Source: a virus. Taken from it: a stretch of DNA of 42,605 nucleotides. The translations under genes and the position numbers were made by a program. This document shows, in pieces, positions 1 through 8,582 of this stretch (positions within the stretch are counted from its first letter, which is position 1; each line of letters starts with the position of its first letter). Location: IMG/VR virus record IMGVR_UViG_3300020477_001071, positions 1 through 42,605 of that record. One strand, written 5' to 3'. Under the pieces are notes generated by a model, which worked only from the letters and a program-made list of their open reading frames with translations, was not told the origin of the DNA and made no database searches.

Positions 1-777
1 TTTTTGATGTGTAATAATGCTGGCGATATCAGGAGTATTTAAAGCTATGACAACATTTTCAGCCGCCATTGCTTCTAAGGTTTTTACGGTAATATGCTTA
101 TACGGATTAATAAAATATTTAGTAGTATTAACGATAGGCGTGTTTGTGTCGTCACGATCAGTGGGTAATATATCATGGGTGTTATTAACATATGAAGCTA
201 CCACAGCTCCTATTTGTGCCGGAATATTATTATCGAGAGCAATTCCTTTTTTATTTTTTGGATTTATACTGTTAAACTTGTTAACATCAACACCTATAAC
301 AATAGTTTGCGCAACTGTCAAATTATTATGTGACCACGACTGTTGTATGTCTGTGTGGTTATAAACGGCTAAGGCCGCATGTCTGTTAAGACGATTAAGA
401 TCAATATTGTGCATGTCTTCTAAAAAGTGATGAGGTCGTATAGATTCTTTAGAGCACATATCTACAATAATAATAGGAACTTGTAGCTGTCGAGACAAAA
501 GAACAGCCTCATCATACTGTTCGGCTCTGTCATAACATATAATAAAGTCTAAAGGAGGAGAAAAGACGTTATAAGTATGTACGTTCGCGGGGCGTTTTTC
601 TATGATATTGTTCCAAGGATGCTGCGGTAGTATATAAAACTGATGCTGCGTAGACGATAATAACGAAATATATTTTTCATTATTTTTACATATACTTAAA
701 ATATGTAATGGGGTCTCTAGATTGTTAGCCCTATCAACAGAGCGTATAACATTTTTGACCGGTACTGTTGTGTTCAT
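1..777 (-). CDS. Glycosyltransferase, GT4-like (3' end off the left edge)
   Basis: An open frame starts with ATG at 777 and runs 259 codons without a stop to the window edge, so the C-terminus is missing. The start lies two bases after the upstream gene's stop, as expected for translational coupling. The visible C-terminal part has a stretch like the donor-sugar region of GT-B glycosyltransferases (a KTLEAMAAENVVIAL segment, matching the family's 'E-A-M-A-x-G-x-P-V-I-A' pattern). The N-terminal half is AT-biased and shows no motif I can name. Two further glycosyltransferases lie directly upstream, so this is the third member of a GT run. Donor and acceptor are unknown. The coding assignment is firm; the family call is moderate because the EGFG-type motif is absent from the visible part. 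Confidence 0.75.
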   Translation of the reverse strand, partial: MNTTVPVKNVIRSVDRANNLETPLHILSICKNNEKYISLLSSTQHQFYILPQHPWNNIIEKRPANVHTYNVFSPPLDFIICYDRAEQYDEAVLLSRQLQVPIIIVDMCSKESIRPHHFLEDMHNIDLNRLNRHAALAVYNHTDIQQSWSHNNLTVAQTIVIGVDVNKFNSINPKNKKGIALDNNIPAQIGAVVASYVNNTHDILPTDRDDTNTPIVNTTKYFINPYKHITVKTLEAMAAENVVIALNTPDIASIITHQK

Positions 778-779
778 AA

Positions 780-1919
780 TTATATATTTATCAGATTGTT
801 ATAGGAAGTGTTGTGTAAATATTGTCGTAATTGAGAATTAGCACGTCTTTTTTTATCGCGTTGAAATTTATCGGTATATACTACCTTCATCGTTTCTGAC
901 AGCGATTTGACAATCGGTCGATACCATGATTCGCCCGTAGTGTATCTGTATAAACCGGGAGGTGCTGTATTAGGAGGTAGTGTACAAAGATCTTCATATG
1001 AATTGACACACCAAAAGTGTTCATCACCTAACCATTCATGTAAGGCGTTATTTTGATTAATTATTGGCGTGTTTTGATAGAGCGCCCCTTCTAGTATTGT
1101 AGATGTGTGTGTCATCGCATAGTCCAGATGAATCATACAGTCACCATCTTTGTGCATAGCCAATCTTTCTGTTGGTTGTATCATACCTTGTTGAGGATTT
1201 AGGACATGTACTAGAGGATCATGTAATGGTGAATTTTTAAATGATATGCGTTTTCTATAACTATCGAAAATTTCCTGTATATTATTGGGGGGCGTGGGCG
1301 TATCTAAGTATACTACTAAAGCTACTGGATCTTGTTTAGTAAATGTATTTAAATATGCAGTATAGATTTCTTTAAATCCCGATCTATCGCTATGTATATT
1401 GCCTATGTAGTAAAATATAAATCGGTCTTTTATAGCGGGGGTGTTATTACGTATTGAAGGTACTTGCGGATCTGGTGGTAAATTATCTAAATTTAAAACG
1501 GGAGGCATAGGCTTAACTATAGTAGATATCTTATAACGTTGGAAGATGTCTTGTAAATTTTTTGCTACGATTTTACTATCTACCCATATTTCATCCATTA
1601 AATTTTCTACGTTTAAAGCAACTCTTGGAATATCGTTGGGAATAGTTTCGTGATGAAATATACCTATACGTTTTTTAAATTCTCCTTGATACACAGCAAA
1701 AGAGGGTAGCATATACTGAATTAGTATATCATAATTTTGATTTTCGTTATTGACAAATTCTGATTTCTCAATATGCGCATTATACGTAGGAGAAGAGTTT
1801 AAATATATGGGACGAGATACTATGTTATGTTCAGTTTGATTTAGGTAGTGTAGTATAAACTGACTTCTATAGCCCCACTCATCCTGTTGTCTATAGGGTC
1901 CGACAAATAAAATGTTCAT
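780..1919 (-). CDS. Glycosyltransferase, GT-B fold (GT4-like)
   Basis: A 379-residue cytoplasmic protein. The N-terminus (MNILFVGPY) and a central beta-strand with IGNIH resemble the two Rossmann halves of GT-B enzymes. A segment near residues 265-290 (HLDYAMTHTSTILEGALYQNTPII) matches the family's C-terminal donor-binding region, where the conserved Glu sits before A-L-x-x-x-x-P-I-I. Length suits the family. It overlaps the upstream GT by four bases (ATGA-type) and is followed two bases later by another GT, so the three are probably co-translated. Substrate cannot be deduced. Alternative: a related GT-B protein without activity. Confidence 0.75.
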   Translation of the reverse strand: MNILFVGPYRQQDEWGYRSQFILHYLNQTEHNIVSRPIYLNSSPTYNAHIEKSEFVNNENQNYDILIQYMLPSFAVYQGEFKKRIGIFHHETIPNDIPRVALNVENLMDEIWVDSKIVAKNLQDIFQRYKISTIVKPMPPVLNLDNLPPDPQVPSIRNNTPAIKDRFIFYYIGNIHSDRSGFKEIYTAYLNTFTKQDPVALVVYLDTPTPPNNIQEIFDSYRKRISFKNSPLHDPLVHVLNPQQGMIQPTERLAMHKDGDCMIHLDYAMTHTSTILEGALYQNTPIINQNNALHEWLGDEHFWCVNSYEDLCTLPPNTAPPGLYRYTTGESWYRPIVKSLSETMKVVYTDKFQRDKKRRANSQLRQYLHNTSYNNLINI

Positions 1920-3574
1920 GATCCTATAATCCTCTCGTGTCTTTGATATGACTCTATTAAAAATTGTTCACGATCCATAGACTGTTGTCCTACTCGCACA
2001 GACTCTATGATATTTCGATTGTTTGCGCGAGCTTGATACTGTGAAAAAATCTGCTCTCGATTGATTGGTTGCACCAATCCCGGTCCTACGCGAGCACCGA
2101 GCATTAAGCTTCGATAAAGACTCATTGCTTCTTCTGTGTAAAGTTTGTGTGGTTCGTGTATTACAGAAGTAAAAATCCACGTAACAAAGTCTTTATTTGA
2201 TAGTTCGGGAGGTATGCTAGTCGGAACATTAATAAATCTTGGAGCACTTGTCCATTGTCCTTGTAGGTTGTGTGGTTGGTAAGAATCTATATAATTTTCC
2301 CATACTTGACTGCTTTTGTCCCAGTCATATCGTTCCAAAGTAGCCTTACGAACCTGTACTGATTCTTGCATCCTGTCGTCTTCAGAACGAGAAAAAAACT
2401 TGATTAAAATTTTAGCAAACTCTGCATTGTCAGGATATGCTCGTTCAGCATTTGTTTCCATTTCCTTAAAGAATGTCCTAACTGGAACAGGGTATCCTTT
2501 GGTGAGTCTAACCACATCATGCATAGCACTATAATCTGTAGCGGCTACTGGAACCCCGCAGGCTGAAGCTTCTATTTGCGGCATTCCAAATCCTTCGCAA
2601 ATTGCATATTGCGCATATATATCAAATAGATTATAAATTTTAGGAAGTTCTTCTACAGGCAATCCTAACGACACTGTAGGACACACTGCTGTTTTTTGCT
2701 GACAGCGTGGGCATTGCGCCAGAGCATCTTGAAAGAAATAAGGAAAGAAATGTTTGCAACTCCTGCAAATATAAGTCATTAAGACTTTACCGCCCAGACC
2801 ATATTCAATTATTCCGTGTGCTAAGTCCCAACCTACTTTTTCAGGATAGCTAGTATGTAAATACAAATATGTTTTATGACTTATTTCAGGAGGCGCTTCG
2901 TCCAAAAAAATGCGAAAAGCTTTCATAAGCTCAAAAAATAATTTGCGTTTTTGATTACGCATAACTGTTCCAACGATAAAACAGTCGGGATCTACACCCA
3001 TAGATATTCTATGTTCGCGTTTAGACAATGGTTTATACATAGTAGGATCAATACCCGGAGAAGCACACCCAATCCAATTAATATTATTTTTACCTTGTTC
3101 TTTTAATACTTGTCCACCAAATTCCGAATAGGTCAAAATAGCATCGCATTCCGCAAACACATTAACCCATTCAGGACGTTGAGGCGCAGAATCTACCGTA
3201 GGCATCCATACCCAATGAAAATACGGTCGCAAAGATGAGTTAGCAATCCATTCATCCATCCATGGGTCTCGATAACTAAGTACGATATCGGGCTTAACCT
3301 CCAAACATACTTTATCAAATCGCCAAACTCCAAACTGATTAGATCCGTTACTATTATATATATCTTGTTCTTGTTGGTTACCATTGGTTGGTAGGTTTGG
3401 AATATACAACCATGGAACATTTTTAGCGTCATTAAAATTGCCATACGAAGCAAATTCTACTACATTATATTTACCGGTTTTATGTAAACGAGTTAGTAAC
3501 TCATTGGTATAGGTTCCAAAACCTGAGTTTAAGTAATGAGCTTCACCCATTACTAGTACTGTTTTTTTATTCAT
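1916..3574 (-). CDS. Glycosyltransferase family 4 with an internal zinc ribbon
   Basis: A 552-residue GT4 protein. The N-terminal Rossmann domain opens with a V-L-V-M-G strand and a G-F-G-T-Y nucleotide-sugar loop (residues about 5-22). The C-terminal domain carries the hallmark motif E-G-F-G-M-P-x-x-E-A-S-A-C-G-V-P-V (about 327-344). Between the two, residues about 270-291 form a C-x2-C / C-x2-C zinc ribbon, an unusual insertion for GT4. About 130 residues follow the catalytic core and have no recognisable fold. The gene overlaps the sigma factor upstream by eight bases and the next GT by four. The family assignment is secure; the acceptor is unknown. Confidence 0.88.
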   Translation of the reverse strand: MNKKTVLVMGEAHYLNSGFGTYTNELLTRLHKTGKYNVVEFASYGNFNDAKNVPWLYIPNLPTNGNQQEQDIYNSNGSNQFGVWRFDKVCLEVKPDIVLSYRDPWMDEWIANSSLRPYFHWVWMPTVDSAPQRPEWVNVFAECDAILTYSEFGGQVLKEQGKNNINWIGCASPGIDPTMYKPLSKREHRISMGVDPDCFIVGTVMRNQKRKLFFELMKAFRIFLDEAPPEISHKTYLYLHTSYPEKVGWDLAHGIIEYGLGGKVLMTYICRSCKHFFPYFFQDALAQCPRCQQKTAVCPTVSLGLPVEELPKIYNLFDIYAQYAICEGFGMPQIEASACGVPVAATDYSAMHDVVRLTKGYPVPVRTFFKEMETNAERAYPDNAEFAKILIKFFSRSEDDRMQESVQVRKATLERYDWDKSSQVWENYIDSYQPHNLQGQWTSAPRFINVPTSIPPELSNKDFVTWIFTSVIHEPHKLYTEEAMSLYRSLMLGARVGPGLVQPINREQIFSQYQARANNRNIIESVRVGQQSMDREQFLIESYQRHERIIGS

Positions 3575-4025
3575 AGTTTAATTCTTTAATTTTTTTGATA
3601 GCACTATTATAATTTTTTTTAATATTTGATCGAGACAGTTGTAATTGACTGGAAATTTCTTTAAAGTTATAGCCAGCCAACCTTAACTCTATGATGTCGT
3701 GCTCACAAGTAGTTAAGGTGTTTGGTATCCACTCCCAAAATGGCTGAGTATAATCACATTCAGGCTCGTATTGATCATCTAATTGTGAAACATTATTATG
3801 TCGTGCCGAGGCTGTACGAATCTCTTTGATGATTTCCCACTTAATAGGATTCCAAGCATATGGAGAAAATTTACTACCTTTAGCTTGGGAAAATTTGCTT
3901 AAAGCTTTCCATAGCCCTATACGACCGGCTTGTATATATGCTTCTTTATCGTGGTGGGTTTTGGGATTGAATCGATTAACTATGGTTAATACCAGACCCA
4001 TATTTTGTTCAATTAAATTTTCCAT
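3567..4025 (-). CDS. Small sigma-70-family sigma factor
   Basis: A 152-residue protein with a sigma region 2 (residues about 5-75: an A-G-R-I-G-L-W-K-A core and an F-S-x-Y-A-W-N-x-I-K-W-E-I helix, where sigma factors bind the beta' clamp and melt the -10) and a region 4 helix-turn-helix near the C-terminus (about 105-148: E-x-D-I-I-E-L-R-L-A-G-Y-x-x-K-E-I). Regions 1 and 3 are missing, as in ECF and phage sigma factors. It would redirect host RNA polymerase to phage promoters, probably middle or late ones; the class is inferred. It is followed by three glycosyltransferase genes in one operon. Its leader holds a TATAAT at 4054-4059 and a tiny Met-Lys-stop frame overlapping the start codon. Confidence 0.88.
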   Translation of the reverse strand: MENLIEQNMGLVLTIVNRFNPKTHHDKEAYIQAGRIGLWKALSKFSQAKGSKFSPYAWNPIKWEIIKEIRTASARHNNVSQLDDQYEPECDYTQPFWEWIPNTLTTCEHDIIELRLAGYNFKEISSQLQLSRSNIKKNYNSAIKKIKELNYE

Positions 4026-4053
4026 TATTTCATATATCCTTCTCTATACTACT

Positions 4054-4059
4054 ATTATA
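4054..4059 (-). promoter_or_regulatory. Possible -10 element for the sigma factor gene
   Basis: On the minus strand TATAAT lies about 30 bases upstream of the sigma factor start, in a gap of 38 bases between genes. No good -35 hexamer is found 16-18 bases upstream. A purine-rich AGAAGG ribosome-binding site lies at 4038-4043. Confidence 0.35.
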
Positions 4060-4063
4060 GTAT

Positions 4064-5710
4064 CTAAACTAGGTTTTTGATCTTAGAAATTGATTTTATT
4101 ATAAAACTTCCTCGTTTTATGTCGCGATTACCAATTAATAAAACGATTTGGCCTTCAGTAAGGTCTTTTTGATATTTTGTCCACTCATCAGAAAACATCG
4201 TAATATTGTCCAAGCTACATGTGCCGTCGCTAGCTGTAATAAATGCCATTTTTTGCCCTTTTGAATTGCCCTTTTTTATTTTCCATTCACGTATATAGTC
4301 AATTTGAGCCGCGATACGTATGCCTTTTTGAGAATTAAATCCATCAACATATTCTTTACAGGTGCAATTGGCGCGACTAGTATCATATTCATCAACTCGT
4401 GCGCATGTTAATGCTACGCCTAAATAGTGTTCTTCTTTTCTGGCTTTCCAGCCGGGAAGATCGACTAATTCATAACCCGGATTTTTTAAAGAATCAACAA
4501 TGCTGGCAACGACCTCTACTCGATCTCGTCGGAATATAGGCCGTTTACGATCTGACCAATCATTTTCATCAATCATCGCCTGAATACATTGTGTTAGGTT
4601 ATGGTCAATATGGTTTTGTTTATAACTCTGTAACCAAGGGATTTCTCTTTTACTTAATTCTCTAAACATTTTTAATTCATGATTCATTTTACTTCGACTA
4701 ACTTTAAAACAATCTAAAGCGCCACTAAGAATTAAAGCTTCAAAAGCATCGACTTTTATACACGGACCAAAGCCAATAAGAAACATATCCCAGTCACATG
4801 TTTTAAGATCTATTTTATTTTTTTCTAGACATAACATCATTTTATCGTATACCGAACCGCCTACTCCTTTAATTTCGGTTATGCCAAAAGTTGGTAGCTT
4901 ACCATTGATTAAAGTGAAATACTTGTTCATCTTTTTTATATTAGGAGGCTGCACATCAATATTCATAAGTCGGGCATTATTTATTAATTCTTCTATTTCT
5001 AAATATGCATCTGGTTTACCAATAGAATTTTTAAGATATGAGGTAAAAAATTCATGTGGAAAATGAGCTTTTGTATATGCTGTTAAATATGAATTGTATG
5101 CATAACTTACCGAATGAGATTTATTAAAAGAATATCGTTGTGACTTTTCTATCCAACTAAATATTTCTTTAGCTTGTTCTTTTGTAACGGTTCCTTTGTC
5201 TGAGGCCTTTTGAATAAATTGCTGTCTTAAGTCTGCCATTAAGCTTACGTTCTTTTTACCAATCGCTTTACGTAGAATATCAGCTTCTTGTAAATTAAAG
5301 CCCGCAACGTCTCGCGCAATTAATAGGGCTTGTTCTTGATAAACTAAAATACCATATGTACTAGACAGAATAGGCTTTAGTGCATCATGAAAATACTCTA
5401 CAGGATCTATTCCATGTTTACGATCTATATAGTGTTGTGTTAGGCTTTTACCGTCTACTATAGCTTCCATACATCCGGGTCTGATAATAGCAATTAAATC
5501 AGATAGCTCTTCAATACTGCGAGGCTTAACTTGTTCGGCCTTGCTTCGTCCAAGCTGGGACTCTAATTGAAATATTCCTTTAGTATTGCCTGCTGAAATC
5601 ATATCCCAAGTATGTTCGCAGTTTAGTGGTAATGTTTCAATGTTGGGATCATATACAATATGGTCGTCGCGTACTTCAAATTTACATCCACATTTAAAAA
5701 GTTTAGCCAC
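4064..5710 (-). CDS. dnaE: DNA polymerase III alpha subunit, C-terminal half (fingers to OB)
   Basis: A 548-residue protein corresponding to the part of bacterial DnaE after the third catalytic aspartate. Recognisable in order: a short N-terminal cap with a C-x-C and later C-x-H (residues 7, 9, 31, 33); F-Q-L-E-S (about 47-51); the fingers segment with S-S-T-Y-G-I-L-V-Y-Q-E-Q (about 115-126) and A-D-I-L-R-K-A-I-G-K-K; the F-N-K-S-H-S-x-x-Y-A helix (about 193-204); helix-hairpin-helix region; and a C-terminal OB fold (about 455-548) with the G-x-x-M-A-F-I-T-x-x-D-G-T pattern. The tau-binding tail of E. coli DnaE is absent and no QxxLF-type clamp motif is obvious. It must pair with the N-terminal half encoded at 6720-8582 to make an active polymerase (inference). 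It overlaps the exonuclease gene by eight bases. Confidence 0.92.
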   Translation of the reverse strand: MAKLFKCGCKFEVRDDHIVYDPNIETLPLNCEHTWDMISAGNTKGIFQLESQLGRSKAEQVKPRSIEELSDLIAIIRPGCMEAIVDGKSLTQHYIDRKHGIDPVEYFHDALKPILSSTYGILVYQEQALLIARDVAGFNLQEADILRKAIGKKNVSLMADLRQQFIQKASDKGTVTKEQAKEIFSWIEKSQRYSFNKSHSVSYAYNSYLTAYTKAHFPHEFFTSYLKNSIGKPDAYLEIEELINNARLMNIDVQPPNIKKMNKYFTLINGKLPTFGITEIKGVGGSVYDKMMLCLEKNKIDLKTCDWDMFLIGFGPCIKVDAFEALILSGALDCFKVSRSKMNHELKMFRELSKREIPWLQSYKQNHIDHNLTQCIQAMIDENDWSDRKRPIFRRDRVEVVASIVDSLKNPGYELVDLPGWKARKEEHYLGVALTCARVDEYDTSRANCTCKEYVDGFNSQKGIRIAAQIDYIREWKIKKGNSKGQKMAFITASDGTCSLDNITMFSDEWTKYQKDLTEGQIVLLIGNRDIKRGSFIIKSISKIKNLV

Positions 5711-6374
5711 TCATTGCTCCCTTAAATTTTGCTACGCTAGACTGTCGTCGATGAAACTTGATAAATTGTGTTAAGAGTTTTGCGCTGTCTACTGTATCAG
5801 AATATGCCTCATGTGCCTGTTCTGCTTTGACACCAAAAAAATCTCTCATTGTATCAAGTCGCATGTTTTTGGGTTCGTCCAGATTTTCAAACCAATAAAA
5901 CAAGAGGTCCATTAAATCCATTTTATTGACTTTGGCAAAGGGCATTGGGGTTTTATGTTTTTTAGCTAGTCTTTCGCAAATAGGTAGATCAAAACCAATA
6001 ATGTTATATCCTGCTGGAATGGGTTCAGTATACCAATTTCCATAGGATTTTTCAATATGGAATTTTTTACAATACTCACAAAAGTTTTTCCAAGCAATTT
6101 TTTCGCTTTTACCCTTCTTCCATGCTGCTACTATATCTGTGCTTTCCACGCCGCGCTGTTTAGCGTGCCACTCAATAGTCTTTTGACGTTCATCTGTAAA
6201 GTATTCTTCTTTTGTTATACCGGGAGGTTTAATAACTGTTCTGAATGCTTTATCTGTTTTAATTTCTAAAGTGCGTGGCTCTATCGGCACAGCAGCTAAT
6301 TCTACTGGATTGCAAGTAGCTGGATCAGTACCATCGGTCTCCCAATCAAAAACTATAATCCAACGATTATTCAT
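5703..6374 (-). CDS. dnaQ: DnaQ-like 3'-5' proofreading exonuclease (DEDDh)
   Basis: A 223-residue DEDD exonuclease. Exo I is D-W-E-T (residues about 10-13, the D-x-E pair), Exo II is the I-I-G-F-D-L-P-I segment, and Exo III is H-E-A-Y-S-D near the C-terminus, fitting the H-x-A-x-x-D pattern of the DEDDh subfamily. In bacteria this activity is the epsilon proofreading subunit of the replicase. Lying between the two halves of the polymerase gene, and overlapping the downstream half by eight bases, it most likely proofreads for this split polymerase. It overlaps the SET-domain gene by four bases upstream. Family call is firm; the direct partnership is inferred. Confidence 0.88.
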   Translation of the reverse strand: MNNRWIIVFDWETDGTDPATCNPVELAAVPIEPRTLEIKTDKAFRTVIKPPGITKEEYFTDERQKTIEWHAKQRGVESTDIVAAWKKGKSEKIAWKNFCEYCKKFHIEKSYGNWYTEPIPAGYNIIGFDLPICERLAKKHKTPMPFAKVNKMDLMDLLFYWFENLDEPKNMRLDTMRDFFGVKAEQAHEAYSDTVDSAKLLTQFIKFHRRQSSVAKFKGAMSG

Positions 6375-6718
6375 TTCATCTCCTCGTTTGATATGTTATA
6401 TAAAGAATAGTAGGTCGTAAGTTCTGTATTAGCAGGTATTAATTGTTTCGTAATTAACATCAACACCGTTTCCCTTTTCCAGTCTTTGTCATGGTCTCCT
6501 ACAATTATGTTTGATTTAATTAATTTGCAGTTGGACACGTTAGCATGATTGATAAATCCACCCAGTGGCGTACGTATATATTGATTTTCAAAGTTATGAT
6601 TGTGAATGTGGGTTATTCCTAGATTATGTCCCTCTTTGATATCACAGGTAGCAAATAATCCTAAACCGTCTATGTGTGACTTATTGATTGTCACTTCTGA
6701 AGGTAGTGGTCTATACAT
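6371..6718 (-). CDS. Small SET-domain protein (putative lysine methyltransferase)
   Basis: A 115-residue minimal SET domain. The S-adenosylmethionine-binding start G-L-G-L-F-A is at residues 18-23. The family's N-H-S-C-x-P-N motif appears as G-F-I-N-H-A-N-V-S-N-C (about 54-64), and the catalytic-tyrosine region as N-T-E-L-T-T-Y-Y (about 97-104). No pre- or post-SET cysteine clusters are present, as in small viral SET proteins. It sits between the N-terminal polymerase half (one base away) and the exonuclease (four-base overlap). The target is unknown; a lysine on a replication protein or a host nucleoid protein is possible. The fold is well supported, the activity less so because N-H-A-N-V-S-N-C departs from consensus. 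Confidence 0.78.
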   Translation of the reverse strand: MYRPLPSEVTINKSHIDGLGLFATCDIKEGHNLGITHIHNHNFENQYIRTPLGGFINHANVSNCKLIKSNIIVGDHDKDWKRETVLMLITKQLIPANTELTTYYSLYNISNEEMK

Positions 6719-6719
6719 G

Positions 6720-8582
6720 TTATCCTTTTAAAATTAGAGGAACTTCCATTATTTTATCTAACATTCTAATACCTAAAACATCCAATTTCAGCAAACCAAC
6801 ATCTTCGCAGCTTGGACCTTCAAAACCAGCCAGCAAATCGGTTTCGCTTTTATTAGCTGATTTAACCATAGGACAAGTTTCGGATATTGGAGATGGAGAT
6901 ACAACCACACCAGCAGCATGTTTTGATTGTATAATTTTGGTTCCTTCCATACGCATGGCTTGTTCAAAAATGCGCGCCATTTTACCTTCCAGCTTTCCGT
7001 CATCTCCTATCTCACACCAATCTTTAAGCTTATCTTTTCTATTTTTTAAGGCCCATAGAATTAATGATGCCTCTCCCAACTCCTCCTTCATGTCTTGAAG
7101 CTCATCGGCAATTTTAGCTTCGTCCATAATATGTTTTGTAATTTCATTTTGTTCTGTAAATGATATATTGCCTCGCGCTTGCATAACACGTTTAAGAGCG
7201 GACCTACCTTGTAACGTTTGATAAGTAACAATTTGTGCTACGTTCGCTTTGCCGTACTTTTGTTTCATATAGTCAATAACTTTTTCTCTAGCTTCTTTAG
7301 GTACATCAAGATCAATATCGGGCATAGAGATTCGTTCGTCTGTATTTCTACCGGCATTGTAAAATCTTTCAAAAACTAAATCATATTTAATGGGATCAAT
7401 TTGAGTAATTCCGATCAAATAAGAAACCATACATCCCGCTGCACTACCCCTGCCGGGACCAGTTAAGTAGCCTTCATGTTTACAATACTTAAGAATATCT
7501 TGAACAATAAGAAAGTAACTAGATAGTCCCGCTTCTTCAAACACCTCCAGTTCTCGATTCACACGGTCTCCATATTGCTCAAACTCTTCAGTGTTCTTTT
7601 TGACATGACCCATTTTTTCAGCCCATCCCAATTTACATAGATGTCGTAAATATTCTTTCGGACTATATCCGGTAGGGGCTTTAAATTCGGGAGGGTTAGG
7701 TGCGCCTAAAATATTATATTGTTCACACATAGAGGCAATTTTAAGCGTATTGTCTAATTCTTCATCGGTATGAAACTTTTTCATATCTTCATACGATGGT
7801 ATATGGTAATTGTTAGAGGCAAAGAACGAGCTTAAGGATTTTGACTTACCCTGTTTTAATTCTTGTCTAACTTGTCCTATAGTTTTTTTAAGTGAAGTAC
7901 ACAATAAGACTCTTTGGTCCTCGGCTGCTTCTCGCGTAGGATAATGAGCATCAGGAGTGGCTACGCATGGTATATTAGCTTGCTTGGCAATGTCGCGCAA
8001 TCGTTCTCCTGCGATACGGGCGCCTTCGTTATTTTCTGAATCTATTAGTTGAATTTCAATAAAGAAATTGTCTCGACCAAACATGTTTTGTAATCGATGA
8101 GCTGCTTCACAAATAAAGCTATCAGATTGGTTTTCGAGAGCTATATTCCCCAAATAAGATCCTAAGTGTCCGCTAAATGAAATTAAGTTCCCTGAAGAGG
8201 CAGCTTCACGTAATTGATTAAAGTCAATGCGAGGTTTATAGTAAAATTGATCGGCATGATTCGATTGGGAAACCAAGCCGAGAATCTGCTTCCACCCCTC
8301 TAGGTTTTTAGCTAATACCACTTGGTGAATTAACTTTCTATTTTCAGACGATTTTTCTGTAGCATCTTTTTCTGATAAATAAAACTCACACCCTAAGATT
8401 TGTTTTTGTGATGCGCCTTTAAAGGTTCTGCAAAAATCTACCGCACCTGATACCGTACCATGATCGGTAAGAGCACAAGTGTCTATTTCTATCTTATTTA
8501 ATCGTTTAGAAATTTGAGAGGCTTGTGAAAGTCCATCTAGTAAGCTATATTCAGAATGGACATGCAATGGAACGTAGGTCAT
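6720..8582 (-). CDS. dnaE: DNA polymerase III alpha subunit, N-terminal half (PHP and palm)
   Basis: A 620-residue protein holding the PHP domain (H-V-H-S-E-Y-S-L-L-D-G at 7-17, T-D-H-G near 40, L-G-C-E-F near 65, P-D-A-H-Y near 210) and the palm. G-P-G-R-G-S-A-A-G is at about 374-382; the first two catalytic aspartates are in P-D-I-D-L-D at about 420-425, and the third is in K-L-D-V-L-G at about 605. The protein stops about 17 residues later, exactly where the fingers domain would start in bacterial DnaE (about 1160 residues in E. coli). The remainder is encoded separately at 4064-5710. PHP metal ligands look conserved. No intein residues are seen at the end. It overlaps the upstream small gene by four bases. 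Confidence 0.93.
   Translation of the reverse strand: MTYVPLHVHSEYSLLDGLSQASQISKRLNKIEIDTCALTDHGTVSGAVDFCRTFKGASQKQILGCEFYLSEKDATEKSSENRKLIHQVVLAKNLEGWKQILGLVSQSNHADQFYYKPRIDFNQLREAASSGNLISFSGHLGSYLGNIALENQSDSFICEAAHRLQNMFGRDNFFIEIQLIDSENNEGARIAGERLRDIAKQANIPCVATPDAHYPTREAAEDQRVLLCTSLKKTIGQVRQELKQGKSKSLSSFFASNNYHIPSYEDMKKFHTDEELDNTLKIASMCEQYNILGAPNPPEFKAPTGYSPKEYLRHLCKLGWAEKMGHVKKNTEEFEQYGDRVNRELEVFEEAGLSSYFLIVQDILKYCKHEGYLTGPGRGSAAGCMVSYLIGITQIDPIKYDLVFERFYNAGRNTDERISMPDIDLDVPKEAREKVIDYMKQKYGKANVAQIVTYQTLQGRSALKRVMQARGNISFTEQNEITKHIMDEAKIADELQDMKEELGEASLILWALKNRKDKLKDWCEIGDDGKLEGKMARIFEQAMRMEGTKIIQSKHAAGVVVSPSPISETCPMVKSANKSETDLLAGFEGPSCEDVGLLKLDVLGIRMLDKIMEVPLILKG

Noticed and set aside
17-364. 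Plus-strand open frames, including those at 17-364, 6688-7098, 20107-20649 and 27230-27655
   Set aside because: All lie opposite well-supported minus-strand genes with clear families or dense coupling, and none has a convincing ribosome-binding site or domain.
4064-8582. Split intein joining the two polymerase halves
   Set aside because: The N-half ends without an intein-type Cys and block A, and the C-half begins with its own ATG and a zinc-type cap with no His-Asn/Cys splice junction. The break is also at a different site from the cyanobacterial one.
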